Assembly (NCBI GenBank): GCA_025980765.1
Contig: JAICXB010000011.1
Span: forward strand, 1-64,000
Length of the DNA: 64,000 bases
Source of the DNA: Terriglobales bacterium
Lineage (GTDB): Bacteria; Acidobacteriota; Terriglobia; Terriglobales; Acidobacteriaceae
Direction: 5' to 3'
In this document: piece after piece, positions 59,740 through 64,000 of the stretch
Layout of the letters: each line of letters opens with the position of its first letter
Position numbering within the stretch: the stretch's first letter is position 1
The notes under the pieces: generated by a model
Told to the model about the DNA's origin: nothing
What the model saw: only the letters and a program-made list of their open reading frames with translations
Database searches by the model: none
Program-made: the position numbers and the translations under genes

Positions 59740-59910
59740 TCAGATCGTTCCTGCACCGCGGCGGTTCATCACGGCGAGAATGATCACGACCAGCAGCAGC
59801 ACGCCCAGACCGCCACTCGGGTAGTATCCCCATCCCGTGCTGTATCCCCACGTCGGCAACGAGCCGATCAGCAACAGCAGCAAGATCAGGATCAAAATCA
59901 GTCGCAACAT
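59740..59910 (-). CDS. DUF3309-type small membrane protein
   Basis: A 56-residue protein starting at ATG 59910, 9 bases after GGAGG. Two hydrophobic helices flank the diagnostic centre GSLPTWGYSTGWGYYPSGGLG, which is nearly identical in DUF3309 proteins of many proteobacteria and acidobacteria. Such proteins are small, inner-membrane, and of unknown, perhaps stress-related, function. Confidence 0.9.
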   Translation of the reverse strand: MLRLILILILLLLLIGSLPTWGYSTGWGYYPSGGLGVLLLVVIILAVMNRRGAGTI

Positions 59911-60134
59911 GGCCGACAACCTCCGTCCCAAGTATGCACCATTTGATGTGCGGCGTTGGGATGAGAGTTGTCGAACAATGCGCTGCTCCCTCTGATCTTG
60001 GCGATGTCATTTCTCCTGTCATAGATTCAACCGATGTCGTGAAGACTTTGGCACATCCATAACTGGCAAACTCCTTCTGTCAGTCTGAACTGTAATTTCT
60101 GATACTCTTTGGCTTCTCTTTTGAGGAGCCAATC

Positions 60135-62228
60135 TTGAACCGCAAATTGCTATCTAGTGTTCTCTCGTTCGTTCTCATCAGCGTTTCCCTGCTGTTGGCG
60201 CAGACGCCGCAGGCAGCTCATCCGCAAACTCAGTCTTTGACGCCGACTCCCGGCGAGCCGGTACTCCCGTATTCGCCAAGCCTTGACGTCACCTCGATGG
60301 ACAAGTCGGTCAGTCCCTGTGTGGACTTTTATCAGTACTCCTGCGGCGGATGGCAGAAGAACAATCCCATTCCTCCAGACCAGACTTCGTGGAGCGTGTA
60401 CGCCAAGCTCTACGAGGACAACTTGAAATTCTTGCGCGGCATTCTCGAAGAAGCCTCGCGGGCTAAGCAGCGTGACGCCGTCACGCAGAAGATTGGCGAC
60501 TTTTACGGCGCGTGCATGGACGAGACGGCGGTCAATCGGCACGGGGTGGCGGCGATCAAACCGGAGTTGAATGAAATTGCGCAGCTCAAGAGCGTTCGAG
60601 ACCTTGCTCCGCTGGCCGCTCGTTTGCGGCTGGACGTCGGGGGTGGCTCGTTAATGTTTGGTTCGCGCTCTATCCAGGACCCGGACAACTCGGAAGAGCA
60701 AATCGCGGGAATTTTCCAGGGCGGCCTTGGACTTCCCGATCGCGATTACTACACCAAAGAAGACGCAAAATCGAAGGAAACTCGCGCGCGTTATCTCGAG
60801 CATGTGCAGAAAGTGTTCGAGCTACTGGGCGACAGTCCCGACGCGGCAAAGAGCAATGCCGATGTCGTGATGAAGATTGAGACCGCGCTGGCCGAGGCGT
60901 CGCTCACGCGAGTGGAGCGCCGCGATCCCTACAAGCAGAAAAACAAGATGAACCTGGCGGGTTTGAGCAGCCTGGCTCCGGACTTCGATTGGGCAGCCTA
61001 CTTTAAGGACATGAACGCGCCCAGCTTCAGCATTCTCAACGTCAACTCGCCAACTTTCCTCAAGGCGCTGAATGCGCAACTCGCGGCCGAGCCGCTGGAG
61101 AATTGGAAAAACTACTTGCGCTTCCATGTTGCCAACTCCTATGCGCCGTATCTGTCCGATCCGTTTGTGCAGGAGAACTTTGATTTCTATCGCAAGTATC
61201 TTCGTGGCGCGAAAGAATTACAGCCACGCTGGAAGCGCTGTGTGGAATACACCGACAACGAACTCGGCGAAGCCCTGGGCCAAGCCTACGTTCGCAAAGT
61301 GTTTTCGCCCGAGTTGAAGGCCAGCACGCTCGATATGGTGCGCCGCATCGAAGATGCGATGGAACTCCGCATTCGCCAGCTTGACTGGATGAGTCCCGAA
61401 ACGAAACAGCAGGCGCTGCTGAAGCTGCACAGCATCCGCAACAAAATTGGATATCCCGACAAGTGGCGCGACTACAGCTCGGTCCACATCGCCGCGAATG
61501 ATTTTCTCGGCGACGTCCGCAACGCCACCGTCTTCGAGTCGCATCGCGAGATCAACAAGATCGGCAAACCGGTCGATCACGGCGAGTGGGGGATGACGCC
61601 GCCAACGGTCAACGCCTACTACAACCCGCCGATGAACGACATCAACTTTCCCGCCGGCGTGCTGCAGCCGCCACTGTACGATGCAAAGCTCGACGACGCT
61701 CCCAATTACGGCGACACCGGCGGCACCATCGGGCACGAGCTGACGCATGGCTTCGACGATGAAGGTCGCAAATATGACGCCAAAGGCAATCTGCGCGACT
61801 GGTGGACCCCGGAAGATGCGAAGAAATTCACGGAGCGTACGCAGTGCATCGAGGACCAATACGCAAAATACGTGGTCGTCGATGACGTGCACATCAACAG
61901 CAAACTCACGCTCGGCGAAGATGTCGCCGATCTCGGCGGCGAGATTCTCGCCTACATCGCCTGGAAGGACGCGACCAAAGACAAGGACCTGCAGCCCGTG
62001 GATGGGCTCACGCCCGATCAGCGCTTCTTTGTCGGCTTTGCCCAGTGGGCCTGCGAGAACGATCGGCCCGAGGACGCGCGGCTGCGGGCGATCACCGATC
62101 CGCACTCACCGGCGCAATATCGCATCAACGGCGTGGTCGTTAATATGCCGCAGTTCTCCGAGGCATTTTCCTGCAAGGCCGGGCAGCCAATGGTCAAGCC
62201 GGCAGACCAGGTGTGCCGGGTGTGGTAA
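60135..62228 (+). CDS. M13 family zinc endopeptidase (neprilysin-like)
   Basis: A 697-residue exported metallopeptidase (PepO/neprilysin family). Start TTG 60135 with GAGGAG 6 bases upstream. Signal peptide 1-22 (LISVSLLLAQ). Family motifs: SPCVDFYQYSCGGW near 60, NAYYNPPMNDINFPAGVLQPP, the zinc site HELTH (534-538) in GGTIGHELTHGFDDEG, the third ligand Glu595 in LGEDVADLGG, and the C-terminal CRVW. All catalytic residues are present. It probably degrades peptides in the periplasm or outside the cell. Confidence 0.96.
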   Translation: MNRKLLSSVLSFVLISVSLLLAQTPQAAHPQTQSLTPTPGEPVLPYSPSLDVTSMDKSVSPCVDFYQYSCGGWQKNNPIPPDQTSWSVYAKLYEDNLKFLRGILEEASRAKQRDAVTQKIGDFYGACMDETAVNRHGVAAIKPELNEIAQLKSVRDLAPLAARLRLDVGGGSLMFGSRSIQDPDNSEEQIAGIFQGGLGLPDRDYYTKEDAKSKETRARYLEHVQKVFELLGDSPDAAKSNADVVMKIETALAEASLTRVERRDPYKQKNKMNLAGLSSLAPDFDWAAYFKDMNAPSFSILNVNSPTFLKALNAQLAAEPLENWKNYLRFHVANSYAPYLSDPFVQENFDFYRKYLRGAKELQPRWKRCVEYTDNELGEALGQAYVRKVFSPELKASTLDMVRRIEDAMELRIRQLDWMSPETKQQALLKLHSIRNKIGYPDKWRDYSSVHIAANDFLGDVRNATVFESHREINKIGKPVDHGEWGMTPPTVNAYYNPPMNDINFPAGVLQPPLYDAKLDDAPNYGDTGGTIGHELTHGFDDEGRKYDAKGNLRDWWTPEDAKKFTERTQCIEDQYAKYVVVDDVHINSKLTLGEDVADLGGEILAYIAWKDATKDKDLQPVDGLTPDQRFFVGFAQWACENDRPEDARLRAITDPHSPAQYRINGVVVNMPQFSEAFSCKAGQPMVKPADQVCRVW

Positions 62229-62264
62229 TTGACTTGTCCTGTAAACTAGTTGATAGACTAGGAC
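62229..62264 (+). promoter_or_regulatory. promoter/operator region of the Phd-VapC pair
   Basis: TTGACT (62229-62234) with a weak -10 (GATAGA or TAGACT, 17-19 bases on). Within it lies AACTAGTT (62244-62251) and the dyad CTAGT-tgatag-ACTAG (62246-62261). Antitoxins of this type repress their own promoters, so this dyad is a plausible operator. Confidence 0.4.
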
Positions 62265-62274
62265 GGGTCAAATT

Positions 62275-62517
62275 ATGAATACTGTTGGCGCATTCGAGGC
62301 CAAGACACAGTTTTCTTCGTTGCTGGAGCGGGTAGCTAAAGGCGAGACGATTGAGATTACGAAGCGAGGAGTGCCTGTTGCGCGTCTCATTCCTATTGCG
62401 AATGAACCCAAGCCCGATCGCCGGCAGGCTGTTCGCGACATTCTGGAGTTTCGAAAAGGCAACAAACTTCGAGGGCTGAAGATTCGTGACCTCATCAACG
62501 AGGGACGCAGGTACTGA
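62275..62517 (+). CDS. Phd/YefM-type antitoxin
   Basis: An 80-residue protein of the Phd/YefM antitoxin family: AFEAKTQFSSLLERVAKGETIEITKRGVPVARLIP is the DNA-binding domain. The C-terminal part (ILEFRKGNKLRGLKIRDLINEGRRY) should wrap the toxin. It is intact, unlike the remnant at 28468. It is followed by the VapC gene, whose frame overlaps it. Confidence 0.93.
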   Translation: MNTVGAFEAKTQFSSLLERVAKGETIEITKRGVPVARLIPIANEPKPDRRQAVRDILEFRKGNKLRGLKIRDLINEGRRY

Positions 62518-62932
62518 AGATATTCGGCAATTCGTTCTGGATGCCTCAGTAACTTTGGCGTGGTGTTTTGAGGAGGAGCGCGGCAACTATGCCAAATCAG
62601 TCCTTTCCCTCCTTGGAGGGGGTGCTTCTGCATACACCCCTGCTATTTGGCCGCTGGAAGTCGCCAACGCCCTTCTTGTAGGCGAGCGCCGGAAGCGTAT
62701 TACCGCAGCAGGATCCAATTGGTTTCTGCAAGAGCTTCTTACTTTCCACATCGAGGTCGAACCTCTGGGAGCGGAGCAGGCCGGGCCCATCATGGTGTTC
62801 GCCCGCGCTCACTCTTTGACCGTCTACGATGCCTCTTACCTCGTTTTGGCATACCGGCGTACCCTTCCTTTGGCTACTCTGGACTCGAACCTGCGGCGAG
62901 CAGCAAAGGATGCTGGTGTGGACTTGCTTTGA
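62486..62932 (+). CDS. VapC-type PIN-domain ribonuclease toxin
   Basis: A 148-residue frame, the only standard start being GTG 62486, which overlaps the antitoxin by 32 bases. The PIN core begins FVLDASVTLAWCFEEE. The acidic residues are all present: Asp in VLDAS, Glu in WPLEVANALL, Asp in TVYDASYLVLAYR and Asp in ATLDSNLRRA. It would cut RNA, often tRNA, until bound by the antitoxin. The first 15 residues (TSSTRDAGTEDIRQ) are unlike the family, so an atypical start is possible. It converges on the phosphorylase with a 1-base gap. Confidence 0.92.
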   Translation: MTSSTRDAGTEDIRQFVLDASVTLAWCFEEERGNYAKSVLSLLGGGASAYTPAIWPLEVANALLVGERRKRITAAGSNWFLQELLTFHIEVEPLGAEQAGPIMVFARAHSLTVYDASYLVLAYRRTLPLATLDSNLRRAAKDAGVDLL

Positions 62933-62933
62933 T

Positions 62934-63776
62934 TTAACTAATTGCCAATTGCGGAATTAGCGACCCCAACAGCGCCGTGAACTGCCCGCGAATGCGTTGG
63001 CCCGTCTGCAGCACCTCGGCGTGATGGATTGGCTGATCGAGAATTCCGGCTGCCATGTTGGTCACGACGGAAATTGCCAGAACTTTCATGCCGCAATGTC
63101 GGGCGACGATGACCTCGGCCACCGTGGACATGCCCACTACATCTGCGCCGATGGTGCGGAGAAAACGAATTTCGGCCGGAGTCTCATAGCTGGGACCGGG
63201 AACCGCCGCATACACCCCTTCAAAGATGTCCATTCCTGCGCGCTTGCCCTCCTGAATGGCCAGGGCGCGCCAATCTTTGGCATAGGCTTCGGACATGTCG
63301 GGAAAACGAGGTCCGAAGCGCGAATCGTTGCTTCCCACTAAGGGATTTGCGCCTTGCAGGTTGATGTGATCGCGCAACACCACCAGGCATCCCTGCCTGA
63401 GTTGCGCGCCGATGCCTCCAGCGGCGTTGGTCAGCAGAACCCCTTTGATACCCATGCGGCAGAAGACGCGCATGGGAAATGTGACCCGCTGCATGGAGTG
63501 ACCCTCGTAGTAGTGCACGCGTCCCTGCATCGCCGCCACCGGCACATTGCCGACTCTGCCGATCACAAGATTTCCCGCGTGACCCTCTGCGCTCGAAGTC
63601 GGAAAATGAGGAATGTTGGCATAGGGAATGGAAACGCGCTCCTGCAGCTCATCCGCAAAGGCACCGAGCCCCGAGCCCAGAACGAGCCCGATCTGCGGAC
63701 GAAGCGCGGTTTGCTTTGCGATATATTCGGCGGCTTCGCCGGCGCGCGTGTAATCGTCGAGAATTATCGGATCCAT
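62934..63776 (-). CDS. purine nucleoside phosphorylase
   Basis: A 280-residue trimeric-type phosphorylase that splits inosine/guanosine (or related nucleosides) with phosphate for purine salvage. Motifs: IGLVLGSGLGAFADEL (phosphate loop), SSAEGHAGNLVIG, QGRVHYYEGHSMQRVTFPMRV, LTNAAGGIG, and the base site VGMSTVAEVIVARHCGMKVLAISVVTNMAAG. Glu in YAAVPGPSYETPAEI and Asn in VTNMAAG are the usual substrate ligands. It could also be an MTA phosphorylase, but motif spacing favours PNP (deoD/punA type). Confidence 0.93.
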   Translation of the reverse strand: MDPIILDDYTRAGEAAEYIAKQTALRPQIGLVLGSGLGAFADELQERVSIPYANIPHFPTSSAEGHAGNLVIGRVGNVPVAAMQGRVHYYEGHSMQRVTFPMRVFCRMGIKGVLLTNAAGGIGAQLRQGCLVVLRDHINLQGANPLVGSNDSRFGPRFPDMSEAYAKDWRALAIQEGKRAGMDIFEGVYAAVPGPSYETPAEIRFLRTIGADVVGMSTVAEVIVARHCGMKVLAISVVTNMAAGILDQPIHHAEVLQTGQRIRGQFTALLGSLIPQLAIS

Positions 63777-63837
63777 TCGGCATCACGCGATTTAGAAAAA
63801 ACTGTGGCCCATTCCAATACTCGACACCTTGCAGACC

Positions 63838-64000
63838 TGTCATCCTGAAGCGCATCTGTTGCGCGAAGGATCTCGCGAGATACTTCGGATGGAAATGCCG
63901 TCCTAGGCTCTTCGGCCAGTGCTGCCGAGGTTGTTGGCCGAAGAGCGCCACAGCGACAGTCAAGTCCGAGATATCGCAGAAGATCCTTCGCGCAACAGAT
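63838..64000. repeat. TGTCATCCTGAG-family element (copy 3, cut by window end)
   Basis: Left arm TGTCATCCTGAAGCGCATCT GTTGCGCGAAGGATCT (63838-63873). The matching right arm AGATCCTTCGCGCAACAGAT ends at base 64000, so its last bases lie outside. The centre carries a further inner pair around GGCTCTTCGGCC. It lies upstream of the phosphorylase gene. Confidence 0.9.

Noticed and set aside
17914-63870. Insertion-sequence ends or miniature transposons (MITEs)
   Set aside because: The arms are iterated short motifs rather than unique terminal repeats, and I found no consistent target-site duplications or any transposase gene in the window.

Overview
The window is a stretch of bacterial chromosome with high GC content. 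It holds one tRNA gene and about 55 protein genes. I see no rRNA, insertion sequence, phage module or CRISPR array. The gene content suggests an Acidobacteriota genome of the Koribacter/Terriglobia type. The signs are a Ser/Thr kinase with TPR repeats, several very large secreted BNR/sialidase-like proteins, CarD, an M13 peptidase, many ECF sigma/anti-sigma pairs, and intergenic repeats of the TGTCATCCTGAG kind. This placement is an inference from content, because no rRNA is present.

Layout. 0-14 kb: a tRNA-Ser, a 1,931-residue secreted protein with a tandem NPDIT repeat, a Ser/Thr kinase, a VOC protein, and two secreted proteins of unknown role. 14-21 kb: housekeeping genes fabD, trxA, the haem genes hemE-hemH-hemG, and gatB. 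21-28 kb: an ECF sigma unit, small membrane proteins, an FMN-dependent alpha-hydroxy-acid oxidase, a greA/CDP-alcohol phosphatidyltransferase pair, and carD. 28-38 kb: a decayed Phd-VapC locus, an AI-2E family transporter, ruvX, secreted proteins, and purF and purL. 38-41 kb: a structured leader with a terminator in front of a two-gene ATP-grasp/flavin monooxygenase operon, then a toxin-antitoxin-like pair. 41-46 kb: ECF sigma, zinc-finger/HEAT anti-sigma, DUF4097 protein and double-PDZ protein, which looks like an envelope-stress module. 46-57 kb: membrane proteins, a VPS10-like secreted protein, a metal-dependent hydrolase and pckA. 57-64 kb: an FAD monooxygenase, a VOC protein, a redoxin interrupted by an in-frame TGA, an M13 peptidase, a Phd-VapC pair and purine nucleoside phosphorylase.

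Two things stand out. First, the gene at 58937-59707 is best read as a selenoprotein. It encodes a membrane-anchored peroxiredoxin-like protein in which TGA falls exactly at the resolving/peroxidatic position (YRGYW-U-SGC, a UxxC motif). A bacterial SECIS-like hairpin begins three bases after the TGA, and the frame stays open on both sides. Second, a large share of the intergenic space is made of composite palindromes. Short motifs of 6-12 bases are iterated in one arm and repeated in inverse orientation in the other. I count about ten motif families, often nested in one another. They are flush with gene ends, and in several places they supply stop codons, C-terminal tails, Shine-Dalgarno sequences or N-terminal extensions.
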